DNA of 64,000 bases from Cacajao melanocephalus (taxonomy: Eukaryota > Chordata > Mammalia > Primates > Pitheciidae). The stretch is taken from contig CAUYLG010075717.1 of NCBI GenBank assembly GCA_963573385.1, forward strand, positions 1 through 64,000, in the 5' to 3' direction. The notes under the pieces were generated by a model. It was not told the DNA's origin and made no database searches. It worked only from the letters and a program-made list of their open reading frames with translations. Each line of letters opens with the position of its first letter. The first letter of the stretch is position 1. Position numbers and translations under genes: made by a program. Positions 1-53,172 of this stretch are shown here, in pieces.

Positions 1-870
1 ACCTGCATTCCCAGGCTCTGCTGGTACCACTTAACTCGGCCTCTTATCAACAAATGCATTCCTGGGTGCCCAGTGTCAGCCTGCCCCAGCCACGTACTAT
101 AGTTACATACTTACTTAACGGTGAAAGAATAACTGAAGTGAAGAAGCTAAGATGGAGTCTGTCCAGCTTACGAAGCTAACATGAGGCCTGAACAGCTTTT
201 AGTCAGAGAAAGAGAGTTTTAGCTGGCAAAAAGCAGGTTATCACAGTGAGCTGCCCACAGTCAGACAGAACCAGGTCCACACACCTTTGCGTCTGCCCGC
301 AAGGTCGGAGTTTTACTGATGCTATTTGAATCACAAAAGCTAGGCGCTACATGGAGTCCCCAAGGAGCCAGTTCTCCTGAGGAGCCCCCCCACCCGCTCA
401 CTCAAGGTAGTCAGAGCCATGAGCACGCAGGCTGGAGCCACTCACAGGTCAGACTGTATTGCAAACCATACGTAGTAGTATATGTAAGGATATACATGTT
501 ACAGGTTAAAATTTCACATCAAACCCAGGAACATTTAACATCAGGAGAAAAGGGGTTAACCAATCAGTCCAAGAAGAGTGCTGTGGACAGAGTCCTGGCC
601 TGATTGGGATGGTCGTCAAGGGCTTGCAAGGAAGCATCCTTGATTTGGGCAGAGCCTTTGGAGGCAGACATCAGGTGCTCGTCACCAGTGACAGCAAGAC
701 TCGGTCTGTGAAGGTGGCCGTGTCTAGCTGCTGTCCTGCTCATTTGATGACCCTCAAGTCCTCCAATGAGGACTTGTAGTAAAGGGTGATGCCCTCATCT
801 GGTTGGGTGTTGTCTCCATTGGTTAGGTGAATGTCTGGACCCGGTTGGCTTGATGCCTTTTGAAAGGCAA
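1..870. other. Intergenic, no gene seen
   Basis: No coding signal. The texture resembles an old LTR-type or other dispersed repeat, but I cannot name the family. Confidence 0.4.
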
Positions 871-904
871 GATGGAGTTTTTTTTAAATTAATAAATTAA
901 TTTA

Positions 905-1218
905 TGTATTTATTATTTTATTTTTTGACAAGGTCTCTGTTGCCCATGCTGGAATGCAGAGAGAGGCATGATCATCGCTCACTGCAGCCTCAAACTCAAG
1001 TCTCAAGGAATCCTCCCACCTCAGCTTCCCGAGTAGCTAGGACTACAGGCACTTGCCATTATGCCAAGCTAATTAAAAAAAAAAAAAAAGACCTGCTGTA
1101 GATACGAGGTCTCCCTGTGTTTCCAGGGCTGGTCTCAAAACTCCTAGGCCCAAGCAATTCCCCTACATCAGCCTCCCAAAGTAAAGGGATTACAGGCATG
1201 AGCGAATGTGCCCAGTAA
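905..1218 (-). mobile_element. Alu (old, AluJ-like)
   Basis: Reverse-complement Alu from the T-rich end to GAGCGAATGTGCCCAG; many substitutions and an A-run inside its middle. Confidence 0.85.
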
Positions 1219-1279
1219 TGGAGTCTTTTTCTAAGATGGAATTACTTATGTCAAAGGTTTTCTATGCATCCCCTCCTTC

Positions 1280-1790
1280 CCTAAGACAGTCTGCTCTCCC
1301 CTCAGCAGCTAGAGTGATCTAGGTCATGACGCTCCTCTGCTCAAAACCCTCCAGTGGTTCCCGTCTCACTTGCGATAAAACAGAAAACCCCACAGTAGCT
1401 CACAAGGCTCCAGACGATCCTGTCATCCTCTTACCTCCCTAACTCCAGCTGCTATTACTTTCACTTCTCTGCCACCTCACCGGCTTCCTGGCTGTTCCTT
1501 AAGCACATCAGCCATGCCTTTGCCTCAGAGTCTTTGCATTTGCTGTTCCCTCTCCTGTGAACCCTGTTCTCCCACGTAGCTTCGTGGCTCACTCCTCGTT
1601 TCCTCCAAGCCTTCGTTCACACTTCACCTTCCCTGACCGCCCTACCCAATGTGGCAGCCCTTCATCCCCCAGTACTCTCTATCAGCCTTCCTCACCTTGC
1701 CTTTTCTCCTTCTCATGCACCGTACAACTTACTAATTTTGTTGCATGTTTTTCTATACCCAGTAGAATATTGTTTACTGCTGTATTCCTG
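1280..1790. repeat. L2-like LINE remnant
   Basis: Matches the familiar L2 text (CTCCTCTGCTCAAAACCCTC; TTTGCATTTGCTGTTCCCTC; TTCCCTGACCGCCCTA). Diverged and truncated. Confidence 0.65.
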
Positions 1791-1795
1791 GTGTC

Positions 1796-1905
1796 TTTCT
1801 CTCTCTCTCTCTCTCTTTCCCCTCCCTCCCTCCTTCCCTCCCTCCCTCCCTACCTCCCGTCCTTCATTCCTTCCTTTACTTTCTTTCTTCTTCTTCTTTT
1901 TTTTT
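1796..1905 (+). repeat. Polypyrimidine microsatellite (CT/CCCT/TTC)
   Basis: Long C/T run made of (CT)n, (CCCT)n and (TTC)n, running into the T-tail of a minus-strand Alu. Confidence 0.9.
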
Positions 1906-2185
1906 TGACAGAGTCTTGCTCTGATACCCAGGCTGGAGTGCAATGGGGCAATCTGGGCTCACTGCAACCTCCGCCTCCTGGGTTCAAGCGATTTCCCCTG
2001 CCTCAGCCTCCCCAGTAGCTGGGGCTACAGGCATGTGCCACCATACCCAGCTAATTTTTTGTATTTTAGTAGAGACGGGGTTTCACCATGTTGGCCAGGA
2101 TGTTCTTGATCTCCTGACCTCATGATCCGTGTGCCTCGGACTCCTAAAGTGCTGGGATTACAGGCGTGAGCCACTGTGCCCAGCC
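1895..2185 (-). mobile_element. Alu (AluS/Y-like)
   Basis: Full-length reverse-complement Alu between two polypyrimidine runs. Confidence 0.9.
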
Positions 2186-2320
2186 TCCCTCCTTCCTTCC
2201 TTCCTTCCTTCCTTCCTTCCTTTTTTCTTTCTTTCTCTTTCTTTCTTTCTCTCTCTCTCTTTTTCTTTCTTTCTTTCCCTCCCTCCCTCCCTCCTTCCCT
2301 CCCTCCCTCCTTCCCTTCTG
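2186..2320 (+). repeat. Polypyrimidine microsatellite (CCTT/CTTT/CCCT)
   Basis: About 130 bases almost purely C and T: (CCTT)n then (CTTT)n and (CCCT)n. Likely polymorphic. Confidence 0.9.
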
Positions 2321-2857
2321 TGGGAAGTAGAAAGGTTCCTTTTTAAAGTTTCCTTTCTTGTGAAAGAATAAGTATACTAGTATCTCTTTGTTAAGCCCTA
2401 TCCTATGTAGCTGTTAGACATGCCATGCTTACAGGCACGTAGTACATTCTGTGTTTTTGTACTTTAACCAGGATGTCTGTGCTGGACGTGCTCACAGGCA
2501 TGTCCCAGCTCTCCACTGCTTTTACCTGTTTAGAAAAGTTTTAAGTTGTTAACCAATTGAGTTTTAGTTTAGATTGTGAGATCTGGCTCCAGCCAGCGGA
2601 GATCAGACACAGCAGTAAGGACAACTCCAAATGTGTAAGGGATAGATTTGTGCATTTTCCTTTGTTCATTGTACTCTCATGGCATGATGGCTAGATAGGG
2701 TACCCTTCCTGCAGTCCAGGAAGTAAAAATTGCATTGCTGAAAGATCCTTTGTCTCAGTGCTAATTTTTCTTTACAGCACCAAGCATCTGTTTCCAACAT
2801 CTATTTCTAGCCTGTCATTCCTTCTTTCCTTCCTTTCTTCCTTTTTCTTTCATTTTC

Positions 2858-3140
<283 letters not shown>

Positions 3141-3500
3141 AGTTTCTAGAACTATGCCTGGCACATAAGAAACATTTATTAAATATTTGTTGAATGAATG
3201 AGTGGTTTAAATGAGAGGATGAATTTGGCAGCACTTCGTAGTCTGCTCAGCCTGTAGTGAGTGGGCCGACAGAGGTGGTATCTTCAGGGAGACAGGCAGG
3301 CGCTCATTGCTCACCAGTACTGATTTCACCCTCATTCTATTATGACAATCACAAATATATGAGAAAACATTCAAATGGAACAAGAGACTATGTAGTGGAA
3401 AGCAAGTCCTGAGACCCCAGCGCCATTCCCCAGAGGAAAGCACCATCAGTGTTTTCTTCTGTATTCTTCCTAAAAGATAACTATTAAAATACTGAAGTAT

Positions 3501-3796
<296 letters not shown>

Positions 3797-3984
3797 AAAA
3801 TACTGAAGTATGTGATCACAGAGAAGATGCAAAAATATGTATATTTTTAATGCTAAGATACAAAAGGGAGACAGAGATTTCAGAGTATTTCTGCCTACTT
3901 CTGGGCCCAGCTATGTATACACGGACCATGGAGCAAACAGGAAGACACAGCTGCACACCTGTGACGCCCTCAAGGGTACCCCCC

Positions 3985-4022
3985 TCCCCCCCCCACACAC
4001 ACACGCACAAACATGCACACAC
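3985..4022 (+). repeat. C-run and (CA)n
   Basis: CCCCCCTCCCCCCCCCACACACACA: short homopolymer and dinucleotide run. Confidence 0.8.
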
Positions 4023-4535
4023 AGATTAGGAAGGTGGCCTCATGTGCCAGCGGACTTGACAGGCTACCTCCCCAGCACTCCTTATCTCCACTCACACCTT
4101 CCCTCATATTCCCTCCAGAGACAGGGAACACACATACACAGACACACGCATACCATCTTGTTTCTGCCTCTGTATCTTATAAGTAAATAAATAAACACAT
4201 AAACCAGCCAGCCCCCATCTCTTCAGGGGCCACACCTCTGCTCTGGCTGGTGTCTCTTTTCTACCTCAGGCTGAAAGGATGTTTTGATTAGAAGAGTAAA
4301 AGTGTAGAAGGGGCATTTTGTGTTTCTCCAGATGGGAGACAAGGCATTGAGACTGATTCTAATCCTCTGTCAGTAGGGTGAGGATTCAGAGCTGCATGGC
4401 TTGCAGCCCAGACCTTCTGGCTCAATGCAGAGAGGCCCAAGTTGGAGGGACAGGGTACTAAGTGATGGGATGGTGGAATGAGGGCAGTGGGGAGTCTAGC
4501 GAGGCAACTTGATGGGGAAATATCTCACCATGTGA

Positions 4536-5010
<475 letters not shown>

Positions 5011-5020
5011 GGAAATATAG

Positions 5021-5325
<305 letters not shown>

Positions 5326-5459
5326 AAGAAAACACAAAGTGCTCAGGAGTTTTTAGGGCAGTGAAATTATCCTGTACTATTCTATAATGGTAGACACATG
5401 TCATTATATATTTATCCAAACCCATAGACAAATATACATGTGGGAACTCTCTGTACCTT

Positions 5460-5633
5460 CTTTTTTTTTTTCTCCAAGACAGAGTCTTGCTCCGTCACCC
5501 AGGCTGGGGTGCAGTGGCTGATCTCAGCTCACTGCAGCCTCCCGGGTTCAAGCAATTCTCCTGCCTCAGGCTCCCTAGTAGCTGGGATTACAGGCATGTG
5601 CCACCACACCCGGTGAGCCACCGCGCCCAGCCT
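5460..5633 (-). mobile_element. Alu with internal deletion
   Basis: Reverse-complement Alu in which CACACCCGG jumps to TGAGCCACCGCGCCCAGCC, removing about 130 bases. The duplication CTCTCTGTACCTTCT flanks it. Confidence 0.85.
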
Positions 5634-5668
5634 CTCTGTACCTTCTGCTCAGTATTGCTGTGAAGCTA

Positions 5669-6055
<387 letters not shown>

Positions 6056-6259
6056 TTAAACATTGTTTTTATTATGAAAAATGTCAAATTTATATACTGG
6101 TATAGAGAATAGCAAAAGACTACATATCATATGATTCTATTTGACATGTCCAGGAAAGGTACATGTGGGGAAACAGAAAGCTGACTGGTTGTTGCCTAGG
6201 GCTGAGGGTGTGAGTGGGAGTTGCCTGCAGAGGGCCTAGGAAACACTTTGGGAGTGACA

Positions 6260-6425
6260 GAAAGGTGTTTTTTCTGAAAGGGTTTCACTCTGTCACTGGA
6301 GGCTAGAATGTAGTGGCACCGTCACAGCTTACTACAGCCTTGACCCCCTGGGCTCAAGTGATCCTCCCACCTCAGCCTCTGAAGCAGCTGGGACTACAGG
6401 CAGGTGCTACCATACCCGGCCAATT
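6260..6425 (-). mobile_element. Alu monomer (FLAM/AluJ-like)
   Basis: Single reverse-complement Alu arm ending CATACCCGGCCAATTTTT. Confidence 0.7.
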
Positions 6426-6587
6426 TTTCTCAGCAGGCTTGACCTGCCTCTTTGAGTTTGCTCATTATACATCCTTCACATGAGTTGAATTCAGGCCGTA
6501 TTTGTCCTTCTGTGACAGGCTTATTTCCCTATAATGTCCTCCAGGTTCATTCATGTCTGATTTCAAAATATATTATAAAGCTGCAGT

Positions 6588-6742
6588 AAGCCGGGCACTG
6601 TGGCTCATGCCTATAATCACAGCACTTTGGGAGGCTGAGGTGAGAGGATTGATTGAGCCCAGGAGTTTGAGACCAGCCTGGGTAACAAGCAAGACCCTGC
6701 CTCTACAAAAAATGTAAAATATTAGCCAGATGTGGTGGCACT
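6588..6742 (+). mobile_element. Alu left arm, truncated
   Basis: AAGCCGGGCACTGTGGCTCATG to TAGCCAGATGTGGTGGCA, where a (TG)n run takes over. Confidence 0.8.
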
Positions 6743-6798
6743 ACGTGTGTGCATGTGTGTGTGTCTCTGTATGTGTGTGTGTGTGTGTGTGTGTGTAT
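6743..6798 (+). repeat. (TG)n microsatellite
   Basis: TG repeat with interruptions, lying between the truncated Alu and the A-run end of the CCNH retrocopy. Confidence 0.9.
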
Positions 6799-6805
6799 AA
6801 TGGAA

Positions 6806-7290
6806 TTTTTTTTGCTCTTTTGAAGATGTTTTATTTTATATAAAGTTACTGTGAAAGGGGAAAAAACAAATAGAAAAGTTTAATATATTTTATGTTTTCA
6901 CATTATACTTTTTAAATAAAGTTAAACATTTGATATGCTTCCTACTTCTCTTGATTTCTTAGCACTGACAACTGAACTTCAAATGGTTAGAGAGATTCTA
7001 CCAGGTCATCATCAGTCCATTCTTACTCCTCATGTTTGGATAGTGTCATTTCTTTATGAGGCTCAAGAAAGACTGGATCATTCGGAAGAACTTTTCTGCT
7101 GGCCACCACTTTGCATCTGAATTTGCGGTTGGTGTCGGCCCTTAGTCTTGCCAGCTGCTCTTCACCGGAGAAAGTCCAGCGCTGCTTCTGGCTGCTATTG
7201 TGGTACATTGTGGAATCATGACCAGGTGCAGAGAGCCTGCAGAACAGAACCCAAATGCAGCAATGTCGTGGCATAAAGCAGCCGTCTTTT
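6806..7290 (-). pseudogene. CCNH: CCNH (cyclin H) processed pseudogene, internally deleted
   Basis: Minus strand. From 7,208 the frame reads [20 protein letters not shown], then [12 protein letters not shown] and NDPVFLEPH, which I recognise as the cyclin H N-terminus. After MTLSK (matching EEMTLCK) it jumps to HEE-stop-EWTDDDLVESL-stop, the cyclin H C-terminus, ending at 6,987. About 250 codons of the cyclin folds are absent. Cyclin-H-like 3' UTR follows to AATAAA (6,835-6,830) and an A-run (6,813-6,806), so it is a retrocopy without introns. The premature stop and missing core make it non-functional. The intact parent (CDK7 partner in CAK/TFIIH) lies elsewhere. Confidence 0.85.
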
Positions 7291-7299
7291 TAGACAGTT

Positions 7300-7544
7300 T
7301 TTAAATGGAGAGAAATCCTGCCATTTGCAACATTAAAGCTGTTTTTAATAAAGCAAACTATAAAGTAGAGAAAATAGCACGAAATTTAATTATTATCAAT
7401 TTATGGCCTGACTTGTTTCATTTATTCATACTAAATTTCCTTACTGTACTATTTTGATGCAAATTTCAGATTACATTATTTCATTTATAAATATTTTTAC
7501 ATATGTCTCTAAAAGATAACTCTTTTTCACTAAAAATGTAACCA
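7300..7544. other. AT-rich intergenic DNA
   Basis: No coding signal; probably old LINE-derived, family not recognised. Confidence 0.4.
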
Positions 7545-7662
7545 ATGGTGTGGTGGCTCATGCCTGTAATCCTAGCACTTTGGGAGGCCAAGGTGGGAGG
7601 ATTGCTTGAGGCCAAGAGTTGAAGACCAATCATCTGGCCAACATATCGAGACCCTGTCTTAT
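7545..7662 (+). mobile_element. Alu fragment
   Basis: GTGTGGTGGCTCATGCCTGTAA to GAGACCCTGTCTTA; left arm only. Confidence 0.75.
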
Positions 7663-8430
7663 TAGGAACTAAAATATTATTATCATACCATAGCTAAAAA
7701 ATTAACAAGATTTTCTTAATGTCATTAAATATCCAACTAGTGTTCAAATTTCTTGTCTAACAAATGTTATAAATGTTTGTAATTTATTTGTTTAAAATCA
7801 AGATCCACATAAAGTCCACATATTATGATTGGTTGACATGCCTCTTCAGTCTGTTTTAGTATATATACATTTCCCTCATATATTCTCTCTTTCTCGCTCT
7901 CATTCTGAAGTTTCCTTCAGTCTGAAGTTTGCTGATTATATCCCTGTGATGTCACTGGTCCTGTTCCTCTTGTTTCCTTACCTCCTATAGTTTCTTTAAC
8001 TCCAATGAGTTACATGTAGAGACTGAATCAGATTCAGGTTGAATTTGGGCAAGACTATTTAATAAGGGGTGGTGTGTAATCCCAACATGGGCACATAGTG
8101 TCTGGATGGCTCTCTGTTTGGATGCAAGTGACCATTGATGCTCAATGCCCAGATGTATTCATCATTCATTCATTCATTCAGGGGTATACCAATAAAGTTA
8201 TACTTTTATTATAAAATCAAACCCAGCTATAGAAAACCACCTAAAACAAATGAATTATTATAAGACACTCTTGTGACTCCCATCCATTTCATCTCAGAAT
8301 AGATCTTCAACTACCTAGAAATTTCCATGTGCACCATTACAAACAGCCCCCTTACTCCCTCCAAAAGTAACCACTGCCCTTACTTTTATAGTGAGGACAA
8401 AAAGGAAGGACATCATTAAACTTCCTTATG
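7663..8430. other. AT-rich intergenic DNA with LINE-like texture
   Basis: No gene. The part near 8,285-8,400 resembles old L1 text (CCCTTACTCCCTCCAAAAGTAA...CTTTTATAG). A short (ATTC)5 run is at 8,159-8,180. Confidence 0.4.
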
Positions 8431-8436
8431 TTTACA

Positions 8437-8858
<422 letters not shown>

Positions 8859-8897
8859 CTATGTAAAAAAAAAGGCACGTTATAATCAAATAGCTTA

Positions 8898-9250
<353 letters not shown>

Positions 9251-9389
9251 AGAAGCACAAAAAACATATTTCATACAGAGGAACAGACATAAGGATAATT
9301 GCAAATTTCTCATCAAAAACAATGCAAGTTAGAAAACAACAGAGCAACATTTTTAAAGTACTGAAAACAAAAACAAAAAAGAAACTAGA

Positions 9390-10135
9390 ATTCTAACCCA
9401 ACACAGATCAGACCATATCTCATCTTTGCTCAAAATTCCTCAGTGGGGTTTCCTACTGAAAATCAGGCTCTCTAGGACACTGCCTCTGAGACAGAGATGA
9501 TCATGCAGTAAGTTTATGGGAAGTGCTCTGCTAATCAACCTCTGTGGAGGACTGAAGAAGACAACGTTGTGTGGAAGGGGAAGTTGAGCTCTGATGTAGT
9601 CCCAACAGAAGCCTCAGCTATCCCTATTAGTTTTAAAAATGGGATGTCCCTTCAGAGGTGTCCCCAGTTGAGGTAAAGGGGCCAGGCCTTTATACTCATC
9701 AATTGGATGTGGGACGTCCCAGGAAGGGGGCATGATCTTGGACGAGGCAGCTCCATTGGCCAAGGGCAATTCCCAGAGAACCGGTCAGCTGAAAACGGTC
9801 AGCCTTCAACATCTCATATCTGAGAAAATGAGTACCTAGATTCTGAAGGGAGCTCTGAATGGCTCTCCACAGTATCCACTACACTTCCAAAAACCAAATG
9901 GATAAAATCTAATCTTCTTAGCACCCCACACAAGATTCTTCACGATCTTGCACACGGCTGCCCCAGCCTCATCTCATACTGTCTTCTCAGCCTGGAAGTT
10001 TCTTTCACCCTCTGCCCTGGCCTGACTTGTCTGTTGGCAAACTTCTACTAATTCTTCAAATTACAGTTGAGTGTCCCTCCTCTAAGAAGCCTCCCCTGAC
10101 CCCTCTTGCAGGCTCAATGATCCTTCCTCCCAACA
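9390..10135. repeat. L2-like remnant, probably interrupted by another element
   Basis: L2-type text at 9,400-9,450 (ATCTTTGCTCAAAATTCCTCAG) resumes at about 9,870-10,130 (AGATTCTTCACGATCTTGCA; CCCCTGACCCC). The 420 bases between look foreign, perhaps an LTR, family unknown. Confidence 0.5.
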
Positions 10136-10137
10136 TG

Positions 10138-10350
10138 GTGATTAGAATCATGGATTCCAGAGCCAGGGTTTGAATTCCAGCTCCGACACTTGCTCGCTGT
10201 GTAACCCAATGGATATTACTTAACCTCTCTGTGTCTTAGTTTCCTCATCTGTAAAACAAAGGATAACAATGGTACTCTTACCTCATAGGGTTGTCATCAG
10301 GATTAAATGAATTAAGATATGTAAAGTAGTTAGAGTAGTGTCTGGCAGAA
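10138..10350 (+). repeat. MIR
   Basis: Clear MIR text: GAATCATGGATTCCAGAGCC, then CACTTGCTCGCTGTGTAAC, CTCAGT-like CTTAGTTTCCTCATCTGTAA and GATTAAATGAATTAAGATATG. Confidence 0.8.
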
Positions 10351-10365
10351 GTAAATAACTGCTGC

Positions 10366-10665
<300 letters not shown>

Positions 10666-10730
10666 GTTGTTGTTATTATTACTGAAGTTGCTCTGTATGC
10701 ATTTGTTGAAGGCATTAAGGAAGGAAGGAA

Positions 10731-11640
<910 letters not shown>

Positions 11641-11680
11641 GTTCCAGAGCTGGAGGAGAGCGGAGCTGGGCCGGCGGAAC

Positions 11681-11735
11681 GTGATGTCAGAGGAGGAGCG
11701 GTGATGTCAGAGCGGGCGGCGGGAGGTGATGTCAG
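11681..11735 (+). promoter_or_regulatory. Three GTGATGTCAG repeats (ATF/CRE-like)
   Basis: The 10-mer GTGATGTCAG occurs at 11,681, 11,701 and 11,726. Its core TGATGTCA is one change from the CRE palindrome TGACGTCA, the change expected from CpG decay. It sits just upstream of exon 1. Binding is inferred only. Confidence 0.45.
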
Positions 11736-11787
11736 GGCTGGTGCTGATGCTGGCGGCGCGGTGCATTGTGGGCAGCTCCCCGCTCCA

Positions 11788-11805
11788 CCGCCGCCGCCGC
11801 CGCCG
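11788..11805 (+). repeat. (CCG)6 in the 5' UTR region
   Basis: Six perfect CCG units, followed by TCG and CC. It lies close to the presumed start site. Short, but the triplet class is prone to length change. Confidence 0.8.
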
Positions 11806-11845
11806 TCGCCCTAGGAGGATCGGGGCCGGGCCGGGCCGGGCCGGG

Positions 11846-11911
11846 ATGGTCCCGGTCCGGAGGCCGCCGCAGCTGCCGCCGGAGGAAGCGGGTCGCCCTG
11901 CGCCGCACTGA
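11846..11911 (+). other. uORF1 in TTBK1 exon 1
   Basis: ATG to TGA, 21 codons, Pro/Arg-rich. Context is GGG at -3 to -1 and G at +4, a fair Kozak match. It counts only if transcription starts upstream of 11,846. Confidence 0.5.
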
Positions 11912-12006
11912 GCCGCCCCCGCCCAGCCCCGGCCCCGGGGGATGCACCGCCCCGAGCCGCTGCCTCCGCCGCCGCCGCAGCCGCAGCCGCAGCGGGCACA
12001 GAGCAG

Positions 12007-14887
12007 GTGAGGCGGGGCGGGGCGGGCCGGGGTCGGGGCGGGGGCTCCTTCGCGGGCTCAGGGGGCCCCGCCTGGCTCGCCTCCCAGCGCAGCCTTCTCG
12101 GGCTCCCCTCCGCTCTGCCGTCGCCGCCCGCTGGGCTGGGACGCTGGCCTACACCGCCTGGGCCGCGCGGAGGCCTGGAGCCGCTCCCTACCCCCAGCAC
12201 ACAGACCTCCCTCCCCAGCCCGTCCTCCAGGGATTTTGCTCCTCCCAACTCACCTCCGTCCCCTGTCCCCATGGCTTCACCCCTGGCTCTCCTGTCACCC
12301 CTAACGAGTCATTCGGCTGTCTCCGTAACCTCGGTCCCTGTCCTCAGTCCCTCCATGTCTCCCTCCTGCCTCCTTACCTACCTCCTCACCCCCTGAACTA
12401 TGCCCAGAGATCCCTCCCGTGTCCTGTCACTTCCTTGCCTATCATCATTATCTCTCACCGGTCTCTATCCTGCCCAACCCCCTCCTCTGATCCTGTCGCT
12501 CCTCATGCCTGTCATTCCCCTCTGCCTCTCTCCACGCCTCTTTCACCTGTTCCCATCACCCCTCTTACCTGGGCTCCCAGCTTCCCACGCACACCTGCTA
12601 ACACCTTGCAGAGTTACACATCAACACTTGTATTCACAGGCCGTCATAAGCTCCCATCACTTCCATCTACCTCTGTGTACCATCACTGGCCCCATACGCT
12701 CCTACCTGCACTCTCCGACAGATATTCATACAAACTCCTGCACAAGCCCTCGCTCTCACCATGCGCCCATGCCTCCATGCACACACAGGGGCCTGAGGTG
12801 GCCGTAACAGGGCAGCCAAGTGTCCCATGTTTGTATCATCCAACCCAGTCTGAGCTGAGTGTAGTCCTCGGATGCAGACAGAAGGGTGGTGGAGAGGGAG
12901 AGGCAGGTAACCGTTATTTATCTTCCTGGCTCCACTGTCCCTTGTTCTGCCTCACTTGCTTCTTTTCGGTTTGCTCATCTATAAAATGGGAGCAGGACAC
13001 AAATTTTCCTAATCAGCCTAACAGATCCACTGTCCAGAGTTCACCCAGTTCAACTTCTGAAGGCCCTCTCCTGCCAGTTCAATTGCTTCTTCAGTCTTGT
13101 CCTCAACCTGTCTCCTCCACCTTTATTCCAGAATCCCCATCCCTACCTCTCTCTTCATCCTGCCATTGCCTTCACTGCCCTCCAAATTCCTGATCCCCAT
13201 ATCCCACTTTGGCAGAAGGAGGGAAGTCCTGATGCTCTGAAGGTGTAAGGGTTGGAGGAAACAGCTCAGCTTAGTCATTTGAAGAAGGATAAAAAGAGTG
13301 GCAGCATCCCTCCCCATGAAGACCCCTTCTCCATATGTCCACCATGGCACATCATGACATTGGAAGGTGTTTTTCACACCTTCATGTCCCACCCTGCCCC
13401 TCTGGCAGATGTTTAGACACAGGAGCCCCAGGACGTTATCTCATCCCAAGGAAAGGCAGGTTTATGTAGTTTCTACCCCATCTGTAGATCTCTTTAGCTA
13501 CCTTCCTACCCCAACCCGCAACCCTCAAACCATAGCCTAAATAACTTCCCTCTTTCTCTATTTGCAACTCTCCAGGGTCATTGTGAGGGTACAGTAGTGT
13601 GCTTGTAAAAAGTGTGAGGGAAAGAGAAGAGGACAATATCCTGGTTCCAAATCCTGTCCTGGGTTGGCAGAGATCTCAGAAAGTCATCTCTTCTGGCCCC
13701 TTGCCTACACACATGCACATCACACACAGAGAGACACAAAACACACACAAGCACATACAGACACATAGATACATGGAGAAAAGCACACAGACACATGGAA
13801 AAGATAGACACAGAAAGACACACATACACACACAGAAGGATACATGCACAGATACACACACAGACATATGTACGCATGCACACACACACACACACACAGG
13901 CATTTCTCTGGTAACATGTGCCTGGCTTTCCCAACTCTCACCACTGGGAAGCTCTCCCTGATATTCAACTTCTACCTATCCTAATTTGAGGAGAGCTGTG
14001 CTCTTTCTTGTTGATTCCTAAGTAGACCCAGGAAACAGACCCAGAAAGGTGTGGTCGGAGGCTCTCTCACCCCAGGCCCACCCAGACCTGCTGTTCCCCA
14101 TCCCTCCTCCTGCCTTCTGCTAGGCCCCTCTCATTTTTCTGCCCTCCCCAATTCAGCCCACCTCTGTCCCTCTGGAGTGACCACAAGGCTGCTGTCCATC
14201 TGAAATACGTGTCTTGAGTCTATCACCTGTGTTCACCCCATCTCCCATATCCTGACCTCCCAACCTCATGGCTGTGTCAGTGGGTTCAGCTCTCCCTGAG
14301 AGATGTGTGCCTCTCAGCACCTGCATCCCCCTCAGTTAGCACCACCCTCAAAGGGCTTTAGTGCCTCCCCTCATTTTCTTGATTACCACGTCTCCCAGGG
14401 TTGATTAGCAGGTCACTTTGGTGTGGATCTCTCACAGGTCACCCTTTGGGTGGCAGGTCTTCCTTTTTCACTAAGCCTCCGTTGCACAGCTCCATGGACA
14501 TTTTGTGGCCCAGGGACTCCCCTGCAGGGAGAGGGTTCCCCAAGGCCCAGGTCTCCCCTACATGGGAGAGGGTCCCAGTCTCTTAGTCAGCAAGTCTTCC
14601 CGGCATCAGTTAGCATATGTCTCTTTCCCCTCCGCCTGTTCGCTGTCATTTTCCACTTCTTTATTGGTCAACATGTGTGTCCTATTGCTGATTTTAAACA
14701 TCTCCAGTTTGTAGTCTGTATTTCCCTTGCACTGGCCTTTACACAATATTTCCCTTGGTAACTCCTGGAGCATCTGTCTAGTGGGCGCAGGGAGAATGGG
14801 GGGCAGGAGTGGAGCTCCCCTCCTCCATGTCTGCCAGGTGTTCCTGGGTCCGCAGCCCGCTCTCACAGCCCCTCTGCACTCCCCTAG
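12007..14887 (+). other. TTBK1 intron 1
   Basis: The first 200 bases belong to the CpG island, then C/T-rich unique DNA (12.2-13.2 kb), then a CA/GACA-rich run at 13.70-13.90 kb. No Alu and no further exon recognised. Confidence 0.7.
13700..13900 (+). repeat. Imperfect (CA)n / CACAGACA minisatellite
   Basis: About 200 bases of CACA, GACACA and CATACA words, ending in a perfect (CA)10. Confidence 0.85.

Positions 14888-53172
<38,285 letters not shown>

Larger units (their letters stand above)
11760..12006 (+). other. TTBK1: TTBK1 exon 1 (5' UTR, 5' end uncertain)
   Basis: Non-coding first exon. The donor is CAG|GTGAGG with the exon ending at 12,006. It carries a CCG run, GGGCC units and a run of CCG/CAG triplets near 11,966-11,993. 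Two upstream ATGs lie in it (11,846 and 11,942). The true start site cannot be read from sequence. Confidence 0.7.

Noticed and set aside
11766..13193. 475-codon open frame from exon 1 into intron 1
   Set aside because: It opens with TTG, is Pro/Ser-rich from C/T-rich DNA, and crosses a good donor at 12,007. Composition explains it.
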